Source: Sphaerisporangium krabiense
GTDB taxonomy: Bacteria; Actinomycetota; Actinomycetes; Streptosporangiales; Streptosporangiaceae
Assembly (NCBI RefSeq): GCF_014200435.1
Contig: NZ_JACHBR010000001.1
Coordinates: forward strand, 3,689,501 to 3,753,500
Direction of reading: 5' to 3'
DNA: 64,000 nt
The number at the start of each line of letters is the position of its first letter. Position 1 is the first letter of the stretch. Below, piece after piece: positions 6,268 through 15,333 of the stretch. Both the position numbers and the translations under genes were made by a program. The notes beneath the pieces are model-generated. The model was not told where the DNA came from and did not search any database. It saw only the letters and a program-made list of their open reading frames with translations.

Positions 6268-9228
6268 ATGGCCACCGGTGCCACGCCCGCGCAGGCCGGC
6301 GACCTGGTCGCCGATCGGCTGCGGACCGCCCAGGACCTGTATGACAAGGGAGAGCCGCTCGACGCGCTGATCGCGGCCGTCCACTCCGGTGGCCTGTCGC
6401 GGACGCAGCGCAGGCGCCTGCACGCCGGGGCGCTGAACGGCCCGCTCGGCCTGCGCCTGGAGACGGCCGCCAAGAGGGACGCCACCCGCCTGCGCCAGGC
6501 CGTCGACCTGCTGCGCGACTACCTCGCCGACGTCGACACCCCGGTCAAGCGCGCGCTGCCGGTGGCGCGCCGCCTCGCCGTCCACCTCGTCGAGAACCGC
6601 GACCCCGCCATGCTGGCGGAGAGCGGCGAGCTGGCCGTGCTCGCGGCGGCGAGCTCCGAGCCGTTCAAGCGGGTGCGCAAGGGCCTGACCTGGTACGCCG
6701 TCCTGCCCGTCGAGGCGCCGCGCTCGCTGTTCCGGCTGCGCCGCTCCGACCTCGTGCCGGTCACCGAGGTGTCGGACGTCTCCTGGCACGACGGAAGGCT
6801 GCGCGTCACCGGCCACGCCTACCTGGCCGGGCTCTCGGTGCGCAGCCGCCGGTTCAACCGCGCGACGGTCGTGCTGCGCGGCCCGCGCTGGGTGCCGCCG
6901 ATCTCCGCCCGCACCCGCCGCGTCCACTGTCCCGCGGCCACCCAGGGAGCCGCCGACCCTGGCTGCAACTACGACTGGGCCGGGTTCGTCGCCGAGATCC
7001 GGCCGTGGTCGCTGCGCTGGCGGGCCGGCATCCGCGCGACGCTGCACGCCGTCAAGCGGTTCCTGCGCCGCCGCCCCGCCGTCCCGGAGACCACCACCTG
7101 GCGTGCCGACATCCTGATCTGGAGCCGGGCGGCGCGGGCGACCGGCGCGGTGCGCGGCCCCACCATGGGGCGCACCGAGCGCCCGCCCGGGCTGAGGGTG
7201 CGTCCCGGCTGGTGGGTGCGCCCGGCCTGGACGTCCGACCGCGCCCTGCAGATCGTGCTCCAGCCGACCAGGGCCGAGCTGACCGGCGTCGTCCACGACG
7301 GCGACCACATCGAGCTGCGGGGTCTCCTGCCGGGCGCGGCGGTGACCAAGGGCAGGGCCCGCCTCGGCGGGCACCGCATCGCCGCCGACTTCACCCCTGC
7401 CGAGGGCGGCACCGGCTTCTCGGTGGCGCTCCCCATCCCGGCCCTGATGAAGGAGCGCGACGCCCGCAGGCTGTGGATCGAGCCCAAGGGCGACCCCGCC
7501 GCCCCGGTCATGATGGACGACGACGCCGAGACCCGCGTCGGCCTGGACCGCAGCGAGGTCACCGTCCTGCGCGACCGCCGCGACCGGGTCGTGGTGTCGG
7601 CGCACCGCGTCTGGCCGGTGATCACCTCCGCCACGTGGGGCGAGGACGGCGCGCTCACCCTCGCCGGCACCTACCCCGATCCCGATCCCGGGCCGCGCGA
7701 GCTGGTGCTGCGCCAGCGCGCCGGCCTGACCTACCACCTGCGCCTCCAGCGGTCGGGCCCGGACTTCACGGCGCGCGTCGCGCCGGGGGCGATGCCGAGG
7801 TTCGGCGCGACCGTGGCGCTGGCGTCGGGCGCCTGGAGCCTGTCGATCGCGGGCGGCAAGGGCACCACCGCGCCCCTGCGGGTGGACCACCGCCTGCTCG
7901 ACGCCCTGGACGAGGACGTCCACATCGTGGACGGCCGGGAGTACCGCCTGGTGGCGACCCGTTTCGACGTCCCGGTGCTGGTCGCGGCCGAGCACGTCCC
8001 CGACGAGGAGAAGGGCGCGGTCGGGCTGTGGTCGACGCGCCGCGTCCACTACCCGGCCGAGCGCCGCCGCGAGCTGCGTGACGCCACCGTGTACGTCTCC
8101 TTCGACGGGAGGTCGTACTCCGACAACGCGCGCGCGGTGTACGAGGAGCGGCTGCGCCGGGGCGACGACCGCGAGCACATCTGGGTGGTCAGGGACGGCG
8201 CCTTCGTGCCGCCGGACTCCGCGGGGCTCGGTCTCGCGCCGGGGATCACGCCCACGGTCGTCCGCGAGGGCAGCCGCGAGCACTACACCGCGCTGGCCCG
8301 CGCGCGGCACGTCATGACCAACACGTTGCTGCCGCAGTGGTTCCGCGCCCGTGAGGACCAGGTCGTCGTGCAGACCTGGCACGGCAGCCCGCTCAAGCGC
8401 GTGGGCCTGGACCTGCGTCACATGACCCGCGAGCCGAGGCCGCCCGCGTGGTACCGCCAGGCGGCCGAGGTCGCGAACTGGGATCTCCTGGTCACCCAGA
8501 GCCCGTGGTCCTCGGGGGTGCTGCGGCGGGCGTTCGGGTACGGCGGCGAGGTGCTGGAGTCCGGCAACCCGCGCAACGACGTGCTGATGGCGGGCGACCG
8601 CGCCGAGCTCGCCGCGGCCGTGCGGCGGAGCCTGGGCGTCCCGCCGGGCAGGCGGGTGGTCCTGTACGCCCCCACCTGGCGCGACCATGATCGCAGGAAC
8701 GCCTCGGTGCGGCTGGACCTGGGCGAGGCGCGGCGGGTTCTGGGCCGTGACCACATCCTGCTGGTGCGCGGGCATCCGATGCAGGCGTCCCCGTCGGCGC
8801 CCGGGCTGGTGGTGCCGGGACCGTCGTCGGTGATCAGGCCCGGGCCGATGACCCGTGAGTCCACCTTCGCCATCGATGTCACGACTTATCCCGACATGGC
8901 GGATCTGTTGTTGATCGCCGACGTGCTGATCACCGACTACTCCTCCGTGATCTTCGACTTCGCCGTCACCCGGCGGCCGATCGTCTTCTTCGGCCACGAC
9001 CTGGAGCGTTACCGCACCACGCGCGGCCTCTATCTCGACCTGCGCACCGAAGGGCCCGGCCCCCTGCTCACCGACGCGGCGGACGTCGTCGAGGCGGTGC
9101 GCCTGATCGACGCGCTCGCCGGCGACTACACCGACCGTTACGAAGAGTTCGTGCGCGCCTATGCGCCCCGCGATGACGGGAAGGCGACCGCGCGCGTGGT
9201 GGACCAGGTGTTCACGCCCGATTCCTGA
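6268..9228 (+). CDS. Large CDP-glycerol glycerophosphotransferase (teichoic acid polymerase family)
   Basis: The 986-residue protein has a C-terminal catalytic domain of the TagB/TagF type (about residues 620-980). Key motifs are QTWHGSPLKRVG with His705, QSPWSSGVLRRAFGY, VLYAPTWRD and ITDYSSVIFDFA (Ser892-Ser893). In this family these bind CDP-glycerol and transfer glycerol phosphate to a growing cell-wall polymer on the inner face of the membrane. The first 600 residues contain beta-rich segments that I cannot assign; they are much longer than in the Bacillus enzymes, although actinomycete homologues often have such N-terminal modules. ATG 6268 has a weak upstream GGAAAGGCGG at long spacing. 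The gene appears to be monocistronic. Confidence 0.88.
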   Translation: MATGATPAQAGDLVADRLRTAQDLYDKGEPLDALIAAVHSGGLSRTQRRRLHAGALNGPLGLRLETAAKRDATRLRQAVDLLRDYLADVDTPVKRALPVARRLAVHLVENRDPAMLAESGELAVLAAASSEPFKRVRKGLTWYAVLPVEAPRSLFRLRRSDLVPVTEVSDVSWHDGRLRVTGHAYLAGLSVRSRRFNRATVVLRGPRWVPPISARTRRVHCPAATQGAADPGCNYDWAGFVAEIRPWSLRWRAGIRATLHAVKRFLRRRPAVPETTTWRADILIWSRAARATGAVRGPTMGRTERPPGLRVRPGWWVRPAWTSDRALQIVLQPTRAELTGVVHDGDHIELRGLLPGAAVTKGRARLGGHRIAADFTPAEGGTGFSVALPIPALMKERDARRLWIEPKGDPAAPVMMDDDAETRVGLDRSEVTVLRDRRDRVVVSAHRVWPVITSATWGEDGALTLAGTYPDPDPGPRELVLRQRAGLTYHLRLQRSGPDFTARVAPGAMPRFGATVALASGAWSLSIAGGKGTTAPLRVDHRLLDALDEDVHIVDGREYRLVATRFDVPVLVAAEHVPDEEKGAVGLWSTRRVHYPAERRRELRDATVYVSFDGRSYSDNARAVYEERLRRGDDREHIWVVRDGAFVPPDSAGLGLAPGITPTVVREGSREHYTALARARHVMTNTLLPQWFRAREDQVVVQTWHGSPLKRVGLDLRHMTREPRPPAWYRQAAEVANWDLLVTQSPWSSGVLRRAFGYGGEVLESGNPRNDVLMAGDRAELAAAVRRSLGVPPGRRVVLYAPTWRDHDRRNASVRLDLGEARRVLGRDHILLVRGHPMQASPSAPGLVVPGPSSVIRPGPMTRESTFAIDVTTYPDMADLLLIADVLITDYSSVIFDFAVTRRPIVFFGHDLERYRTTRGLYLDLRTEGPGPLLTDAADVVEAVRLIDALAGDYTDRYEEFVRAYAPRDDGKATARVVDQVFTPDS

Positions 9229-9688
9229 GTGCTCGCCCGCCGGGTGACACGGTTGTGACCATGGCGGGGCGATGCCAGGACGCCACTCCGTGTGTGCCGT
9301 CCGGACACTCAGAGCATCATATTCAGGCTCCGTAACGCTGTATCGGCCGCGCGGAGTGCGAAATTTCGGGCCTCGCACATGTTTTCGGCACGGCTGGGAA
9401 CGCCGCTCGTCCGTGAGGTGCGCACATCCCTTGACGCGCGGATATTTCACGCATGCGAGCTGTGCCTCCCGCATATGGGTGGGAAACATCTACATTCGCC
9501 GTCCGATCGCCGGTACCGTGTACGGGACCTGAACAGACCGCCACACTCCGTGTCCGAATGTCTTACATCTCACCGCCCGACTTGACGGCATCCGCAACAA
9601 GGCTGTTATGCGGGAGGGTTGACCTTGGCCGAACGTATGGGGATAACTGTCCCGGGGAGTCCCTAAATCCCTACCCTGGGAGCTGTCG
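9229..9688. other. 460-bp intergenic region, AT-richer than its neighbours
   Basis: It separates the glycerophosphotransferase stop from the LuxR-type regulator start. Small open frames cross it, but they lack ribosome sites and family resemblance. The only element I can support is the promoter at 9619-9647; the remainder could hold operator sites for the regulator. Confidence 0.5.
9619..9647 (+). promoter_or_regulatory. Candidate sigma-70-type promoter for the LuxR-family regulator
   Basis: TTGACC (9619-9624) is separated by exactly 17 bases from GATAAC (9642-9647). The ATG at 9689 lies about 40 bases downstream with CTGGGAG as ribosome site. Confidence 0.5.
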
Positions 9689-12499
9689 ATGAGCAGCGTG
9701 CCTTCGCCCGCACTGGTCGGACGTGCCTCCGAACTACGCACAGTGATCGATGTGATAACCCGCCCTCCGGCAGTCGTCCTTGTGGAGGGCGAGGCGGGCA
9801 TCGGGAAGACCCGTCTCGTGCGCGCCGCGCTCGGCCACGTGCCGCCCGGCGACCGAGCGGTTCTGCTCGGATATTGCCACCAGATACGTGAGCCGTTCCC
9901 GTACGGGCCGGTTTTCGAGGCGCTGCGCGACATCGCGGGCCGGCTCCCCGCGGCCGGCGCGCTGAACCCCGTGATCGGCGCGCTGGGCGACTACTTACCC
10001 GAGCTGGCGGGAGCGCTTCCCCCGGCGCCCCCGCCGCTCAACGACCCGCGGGCCGAGCGGCACCGGGTCTTCCGGGCGATCCGGGCCCTGCTGGCCGCCG
10101 TCGCGCCCGCCGTGCTCGTCATCGAGGACCTGCACTGGGCCGACGAAGGCACGCGTGACCTGCTGCGATTCCTGATCGACCAGCCGCCCGCCGGGTTGTC
10201 CCTCGTCGTGACCTACCGCAGGGAGGAGCAGAGCGGGTCCTCGCTCGGCCGCGCCTACCGGCACCATCCGGACACCACCAGCGTGGTCGTCCCCCTGGTG
10301 CCGCTCGACGTCACCGACGTGGGCAGCCTCGCCGGGGCACTGCTGAACCGGTCGGACCTGTCCACGGGGTTCGTCACCCGGCTGCACGAACGCACGGCGG
10401 GCATCCCTTTCGTGGTCGAGGAAGTGGTACGTTCCCTCGCCGACGCCGAGGAGCCCGAGGCGCTGGACCGCGTCGGCGTGCCGCTGCTGCTCCGCGAGGC
10501 GATGGCCGAGCGCATGGCCGGGCTGACCTCGGCGGCGGTGCGGACGGTGCAGGTCGCCGCGGTGCTCCGGGTCCCCGCCGGCGAGCAGCTGATCACCGCG
10601 GCCGGCGGCGACTCCTCCGGCCTGGGGGAGGCACTTCGGGCCGGGGTCCTGCACGAGGATCCGGGCGGCCGATACGGCTTCCGCCATGCGCTGGCCCAGC
10701 AGGCGGTGTACGATGCGATCCCCGGTCCCGAACGTCGCTCGGCACATGAGCGCGTGATGGCCGCGCTGGCCGCCATGGACTCCCCGCCACTGGTCCAGCT
10801 CGCCTTCCACGCTCGGCAGGCCGGCGACATCGAGGCATGGCTGCGGCACGGGACCGCCGCGGCCCACCGCGCCGCCGCGCTCGGCGACAACGCCATGGCC
10901 ATCGAGATCATCGAGGACATGCTCGACGATCCCGACCTGCCGCCCGCCGAGCGCGCGCCGCTGGCGCTCAAGCTGAGCCGGTTCGCCAGGACCGGCCTGT
11001 CGCACCAGCGGGTCGTGCGCATGCTGCGGCACGTCCTGCGCGACGACTTCCTCTCCCCGGAGGCGCGCGCGGAGGCGCGCCTGGACCTCGGGCTCGTGCT
11101 GTCCAACCAGGCGGGCGACACCGCCGGCGGCCGACCCGAGATCATGACCGCCGTCGAGGAGCTCACCGACCAGCCGTCCCTGGCGGCGCGCGGCCTCGCC
11201 TGCCTCGCCCTGCCGGGCTGGGGCACCGAGTCGCTGCCCCAGCACGAGCAGTGGATGGCCCGGGCCGAGGCGCTGGTCGCGGACGGGGACAACCCCGAGC
11301 TGTCCACGGCCGTCCTGGTCAACCGGGCGTCCTTCCAGGCGGCCATCGGCGCCAAGGACGCCTTCGCCGTCGCCGAGACCCTCCCGGTCGGCGACAACCG
11401 GCTGGCCGTCCGGCGCGAGATCACCCGCGGGTACGCCAACCTGTACGACTCGCTGATCACGCTCGGGCTGTTCACCGAGGCCGAGCGGGCCGCGCGCGAG
11501 GGACGGCGGCTGGCCGTGGAGACCGGCGCGGAGTACTGCGCCTACCTCATCGACGTCTCCTCGATCCGCATGGAATGGCTGACCGGCAGGTGGGAGGGCC
11601 TGCGCGAGCGCGCCATCGCGATGAGCGACGTGGTCGCGGGCACCCCGCAGATCGCGGTGGACGTCTGGCTGGTCCTCGGCATGCTGGCGCTGGCGACCGG
11701 CGAGTGGGACGAGGCCGCGCGGCACTTCCAGGGCGCCGGGCTCGACGCGCCGGACAACGGGTACGTGCCCATCGTCGAGACCGCCGCCGCCGGGATGCTC
11801 GAGCTGCACCTGGCCAGGGGCGCGCTGGACGACGCCGTCGCCGAGGTCGAGCGCGCGATCTTCCGGCTGCGCCGCAAGGCCGTGTGGGTCTGGGGCGCGC
11901 ACCTGATCGCGCCCGCCGTCACCGCGCTGGGCTTCGCGGGCCGGCTGGAGGAGGCGGCCGACCTGGTGGAGGAGTACGCCGCCGGCATCGCCGGCCGCAT
12001 GGCCCCCAACGCGCACGCCGCCCTGGACGCCGCCCGCGGCGCCCTCGCCTCGGCCGGGGGGTGCCACGACGAGGCCGCCGCCCACTACGCCCGCGCCCGC
12101 GAGGCGTACGCGGAGATGCCCCAGCCGTACGCGGCGGCGCACGCCGGCGAGGGGGAGGCCAGGTCGAGGCTCGCCCGCGGCGACACCGGCGCCGGCGCGG
12201 CCTTCGCCGACATCGCCGAGCGGTACGGGGAACTGGGCGCCACGCACGACGCCGCCCGATGTCGCCGCGTGCTGCGGGACATCGGGGTGGAGGTGCAGTT
12301 GCCGCGCGGACGCCGGGCCAAGACCAGCGCGCTCTCGCAGCGGGAGACCGAGGTGGCCCGGCTGGTCGCACTCGGGCGGACGAACAAGGAGATCGCCGAC
12401 GTGCTGTTCCTGTCCACCCGCACGGTGGAGAGCCACGTCGCGACCGTGCTGCGCAAGCTCGGCGTCCGGTCGCGGACCGAGGTGGCGCCGCCGAGCTGA
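9689..12499 (+). CDS. LuxR-family regulator with AAA/NACHT-like ATPase domain (LAL type)
   Basis: A 936-residue large ATP-binding LuxR regulator. Walker A is GEAGIGKT (residues 34-41) and Walker B is VIEDLHWADE (around 144-153). The middle is a long helical, TPR/MalT-like stretch. The C-terminal LuxR helix-turn-helix spans about 882-930 (LSQRETEVARLVALGRTN, then KEIADVLFLSTRTVESHV), so the DNA-binding domain is the very C-terminus. Family role: ATP- and ligand-dependent transcription activation, often of sugar uptake or secondary metabolism genes. The neighbours are unrelated and do not name the target. The gene ends in a shared terminator facing the M4 protease. Confidence 0.9.
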   Translation: MSSVPSPALVGRASELRTVIDVITRPPAVVLVEGEAGIGKTRLVRAALGHVPPGDRAVLLGYCHQIREPFPYGPVFEALRDIAGRLPAAGALNPVIGALGDYLPELAGALPPAPPPLNDPRAERHRVFRAIRALLAAVAPAVLVIEDLHWADEGTRDLLRFLIDQPPAGLSLVVTYRREEQSGSSLGRAYRHHPDTTSVVVPLVPLDVTDVGSLAGALLNRSDLSTGFVTRLHERTAGIPFVVEEVVRSLADAEEPEALDRVGVPLLLREAMAERMAGLTSAAVRTVQVAAVLRVPAGEQLITAAGGDSSGLGEALRAGVLHEDPGGRYGFRHALAQQAVYDAIPGPERRSAHERVMAALAAMDSPPLVQLAFHARQAGDIEAWLRHGTAAAHRAAALGDNAMAIEIIEDMLDDPDLPPAERAPLALKLSRFARTGLSHQRVVRMLRHVLRDDFLSPEARAEARLDLGLVLSNQAGDTAGGRPEIMTAVEELTDQPSLAARGLACLALPGWGTESLPQHEQWMARAEALVADGDNPELSTAVLVNRASFQAAIGAKDAFAVAETLPVGDNRLAVRREITRGYANLYDSLITLGLFTEAERAAREGRRLAVETGAEYCAYLIDVSSIRMEWLTGRWEGLRERAIAMSDVVAGTPQIAVDVWLVLGMLALATGEWDEAARHFQGAGLDAPDNGYVPIVETAAAGMLELHLARGALDDAVAEVERAIFRLRRKAVWVWGAHLIAPAVTALGFAGRLEEAADLVEEYAAGIAGRMAPNAHAALDAARGALASAGGCHDEAAAHYARAREAYAEMPQPYAAAHAGEGEARSRLARGDTGAGAAFADIAERYGELGATHDAARCRRVLRDIGVEVQLPRGRRAKTSALSQRETEVARLVALGRTNKEIADVLFLSTRTVESHVATVLRKLGVRSRTEVAPPS

Positions 12500-12566
12500 G
12501 AAACCCGGCGGCGAGAGAAGTACATCACAGGAGCACACCGGCGCGACACCTCCGGGAACGGCGAAA

Positions 12567-12601
12567 CCCCCGGGGACCGGCGGGCTGTCGGTCCCCGGGG
12601 G
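12567..12601. terminator. Bidirectional hairpin terminator
   Basis: A perfect 12-bp stem, CCCCCGGGGACC (12567-12578) with GGTCCCCGGGGG (12590-12601) and an 11-base loop, lies between the convergent LuxR-type regulator and metalloprotease genes. Confidence 0.8.
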
Positions 12602-12639
12602 CGTCCTCGCCGCCTGGGTGCAGGCGATCATGTCTCGGT

Positions 12640-14868
12640 TCAGACGGTGATGCTCCAACTGTCCAGGAAGCCAGTGTCCTGGGAGTAGTTGTCCGTCACC
12701 TGCAGAGTCCATGTTCCGGACGCCTGCTGACTGACTGGAACCGAGTAGGTGCGGGTGCCGAAGGAGGTGCAGGACCCGGTACCGACGCTCTTGACGGTGT
12801 AGTAGGTCCCGCTCGGGCCGCGCAGGCGGATCGAGAGGTCCTCGGCGCAGGTGTGCGAGATCGTCACGTTCAGCTTGACCGGCGAGACGGCGGTGCCGCT
12901 CGCGGTCGAGGTGACCGGGCTGTTGATCGTCGCGAAGTCGTTGATGGTGAAGTTGGTGTCGTTGGTGAACGTCCGGCCGCCGGTGGTCCCCACGTTCAGC
13001 GTGTAGGTCGCCGTGTGGCTCGGGGTGCCGGTGCCGTTGCCGGTGCCCGTCACGGTGATCTGGTAGCTGCCGTTGGGCGTGGACGCCGAGGTGGAGATGG
13101 TCAGCGTCGAGGAGCCGCCCGAGGTCACCGAGGTCGGGTTGAAGGTCGCGGTCGCGCCGGACGGCAGGCCGCTGGCGGTGAGGGCGACGGTCTGCGTGGC
13201 GCCGGAGGTCGTCTGCGTGGCGACGGTGGTGGTCGCCGAGCCGCCCGCGGTGACGTTCCCGGAGGTCGGGTTGACCGACAGGGAGAAGTCCTGGCCGGGG
13301 TTGCTGGTGCAGGCGGCCTCACCCGACTGGGCGGGGACCTGGACGGCGGTCCAGGCGGCCTTGGTGGCGGCGCACTCAGGGCTGTTGGCGCCGTACAGTT
13401 CCACGGCCGCGGCCAGCGAGGCGGTGCGGATGTTGACGTACCGCCAGCTGGAGGTCTTCCGCTGCAGCGCGCCCATGTAGATCTTGCCGGCCTTCTGGAT
13501 GCTGATGCCGGTCAGCGAGGACGGGCCGGTGCAGACCGGGCTGGTCGGCTTGCCGCCGCCGGGGTTGGTGCCCTCGGCGAGCAGGTAGAACCAGTGGTTC
13601 AGCGGGCCGGCCGCCGAGTGGACCTCGGTGTTCGGGATCGCCGAGGTGTAGCAGTTCGGGTCGCCGTTGGTCTGCGGGTTGTACATGTACCGGATCGGGC
13701 CGGAGCCGACGAGGTTGACCTCCTCGCCGACCTGGTAGTCCGGCGGGTCGTTCGGGTTGTTGGCGTACGCCTCGGTCAGCGCGCCGAAGATGTCGCCGGT
13801 GCCCTCGTTGATGCCGCCGTTCTCGTTGCCGGAGCCGGCGCCGCCCGGGGTGGTCTGGAAGATGGCGTGGCCGAACTCGTGCGCCACCACGTCGATCGGC
13901 GTGGCCTGGCGCTGGTTGTCCTGGCTGTGGCCGAAGTTGGTGTAGCTGCCGTTCCAGTAGGCGTTGACGTCGGCGAGGCCGACGCGGGCCGGGAAGCCGC
14001 CGCCGCTGCCGTTGATGCCGCTGCGGTTCAGCCAGTCGCGGAGCATGTCCCACTCGCGCTGCACCGCGTACAGGGCGTCGACGCAGGCGGTCTCCAGGTT
14101 CGTGCCCGAGCCGTTGCCCCAGGAGTCGGTGCTCTTGGTGTAGGCCGAGCCGTTCTGGCCGCCGCAGCGGATGCCGCTGCGCGTGGTGTCGGTCATCGAG
14201 TACGAGCCGCTGGAGCCGCTCGTCTGGATGGTGACCTGGCCGTTGTAGTAGCTGTTGCCGGTGCCGGCGCGCACGTCGTCGTAGGAGTCGGCGATCGCGC
14301 CGGTCCTGGCGTCGACGAAGACGTGCTGGATGCTGGGCTTGCCGGAGGCGATGCCCGCGACCGTGGCCTCCCAGGCCAGGCGGTGCTGACCGCCCCAGGC
14401 CAGCACGACGAGGCGCGGCGCGCGGCTGTCGTCCACCCGGTCCAGCCGGGTCTTCGCGGTCTCCAGCGCCTTGTCGGCGGTCACCGTGGCCTTGGTGGCA
14501 AGGCCGATGGTCGCGCCGCTCGCGGAGACGGTGTCCTTCACGCGGCCCGCCGAGTCGGTGACCACGACCGCGTCTCCGCCGATCACGGGCAGGCCCTTGT
14601 AGGTCCGCTCGTAGGTCGCGTAGAACGAGCCGCCGACGCCGGGGGTCACGCCGGTGCGGCTGAACACCTCGTCGGCGCCTCTGCGGAGGTCGTCCAACTG
14701 GCTGGCCACGGCCCTGTCGGCCGCCGAGGTGGCGAGCTGGAGGGGGTCGGCGGCCAGGGGGGTGGCCGTGAACCCGGGGGGTGGCTTGGCTGCCGCGGGG
14801 GTGGCGGGCGCCGCGACGGCCACGATGGCCAGACCTGCGGTGACCGCGTACAGAGCTCTGCGCCTCAT
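12640..14868 (-). CDS. Secreted M4 (thermolysin-family) metalloprotease with C-terminal P-domain
   Basis: A 742-residue preproenzyme. Residues 1-27 form a signal peptide (MRRRALYAV... ending PAAAK). A propeptide follows (about 30-200, FTP/PepSY-like). The catalytic domain has HEFGH (330-334) and the third zinc ligand Glu355 in GGINEGTGD; HSAAGPLNHW probably supplies the transition-state His. After about residue 520 comes an Ig-like, Ser/Thr/Gly-rich domain (FSLSVNPTSGNVTAGGSATT) and then a proprotein-convertase P-domain (about 635-742, ending GFLDSWSITV). Such P-domains are common on secreted actinobacterial proteases and may aid folding or substrate binding. AAGGA precedes the ATG by eight bases. 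It is secreted and probably serves extracellular protein degradation. Confidence 0.93.
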   Translation of the reverse strand: MRRRALYAVTAGLAIVAVAAPATPAAAKPPPGFTATPLAADPLQLATSAADRAVASQLDDLRRGADEVFSRTGVTPGVGGSFYATYERTYKGLPVIGGDAVVVTDSAGRVKDTVSASGATIGLATKATVTADKALETAKTRLDRVDDSRAPRLVVLAWGGQHRLAWEATVAGIASGKPSIQHVFVDARTGAIADSYDDVRAGTGNSYYNGQVTIQTSGSSGSYSMTDTTRSGIRCGGQNGSAYTKSTDSWGNGSGTNLETACVDALYAVQREWDMLRDWLNRSGINGSGGGFPARVGLADVNAYWNGSYTNFGHSQDNQRQATPIDVVAHEFGHAIFQTTPGGAGSGNENGGINEGTGDIFGALTEAYANNPNDPPDYQVGEEVNLVGSGPIRYMYNPQTNGDPNCYTSAIPNTEVHSAAGPLNHWFYLLAEGTNPGGGKPTSPVCTGPSSLTGISIQKAGKIYMGALQRKTSSWRYVNIRTASLAAAVELYGANSPECAATKAAWTAVQVPAQSGEAACTSNPGQDFSLSVNPTSGNVTAGGSATTTVATQTTSGATQTVALTASGLPSGATATFNPTSVTSGGSSTLTISTSASTPNGSYQITVTGTGNGTGTPSHTATYTLNVGTTGGRTFTNDTNFTINDFATINSPVTSTASGTAVSPVKLNVTISHTCAEDLSIRLRGPSGTYYTVKSVGTGSCTSFGTRTYSVPVSQQASGTWTLQVTDNYSQDTGFLDSWSITV

Positions 14869-15333
14869 GCGCGAATTCCTTTCTGTGCCTCCCGGCGCCC
14901 GCGTGTTTCGCCGTGTACGCGGGCAACGGTCGTCACGACGCCGGACGTCGTCGGCCGGCGAGCGAATGGATCTTGGGGGGTGATGAGACAGAGACGATGT
15001 GCGTCCGCCGGGCTTTGTTGGGGGGTGGACGGCCGAGGCGGGCCGTGGCCGGCGGAGTGAATCCGGGGGGAGAGGCTGTCAGGGCGGGAGGTTGGGGGGT
15101 GTCTCCACAGCGCTCCTTACTCCGCTCACGCGGCCGGGTGAACTCGCTTGTGCGAGACGCTAGGGGTCGGCTACGGATCTGAACATCCGTAGAGGCATCC
15201 GTACATGTACGGAAAAATGGATTGAACATAGGTCAACAACGGGGCGCTAATTGAGTGGATGTATCGCTTGATGTGGTCAAAGATGCGGAACGGTCGGGTC
15301 CGTAGGGCCCGGACCGTGTCACCGGGGGTGCGC
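14869..15333. other. Divergent regulatory region between metalloprotease and acetyltransferase
   Basis: About 465 bp (or 390 bp if the acetyltransferase starts at 15259) with runs of G and an AT-richer end (15170-15300). It contains the palindrome at 15199-15212 and the direct repeat CATCCGT (15184-15190 and 15196-15202). I see no convincing -35/-10 pair. Confidence 0.45.
15199..15212. promoter_or_regulatory. 14-bp palindrome, candidate operator
   Basis: CCGTACATGTACGG is a perfect palindrome in an AT-richer stretch of the divergent promoter region. It may be a repressor site for the protease and/or the acetyltransferase gene; this is inference from position and symmetry only. Confidence 0.4.

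Noticed and set aside
9272-9585. Small overlapping frames in the 460-bp gap before the LAL regulator
   Set aside because: No ribosome sites, no mutual conservation signal and no resemblance to known small proteins; more likely regulatory DNA.
10837-15060. A 1407-codon open frame on the plus strand
   Set aside because: It crosses the end of the LAL regulator, the shared terminator and the whole metalloprotease antisense; composition is Arg/Ala/Gly repeats only.
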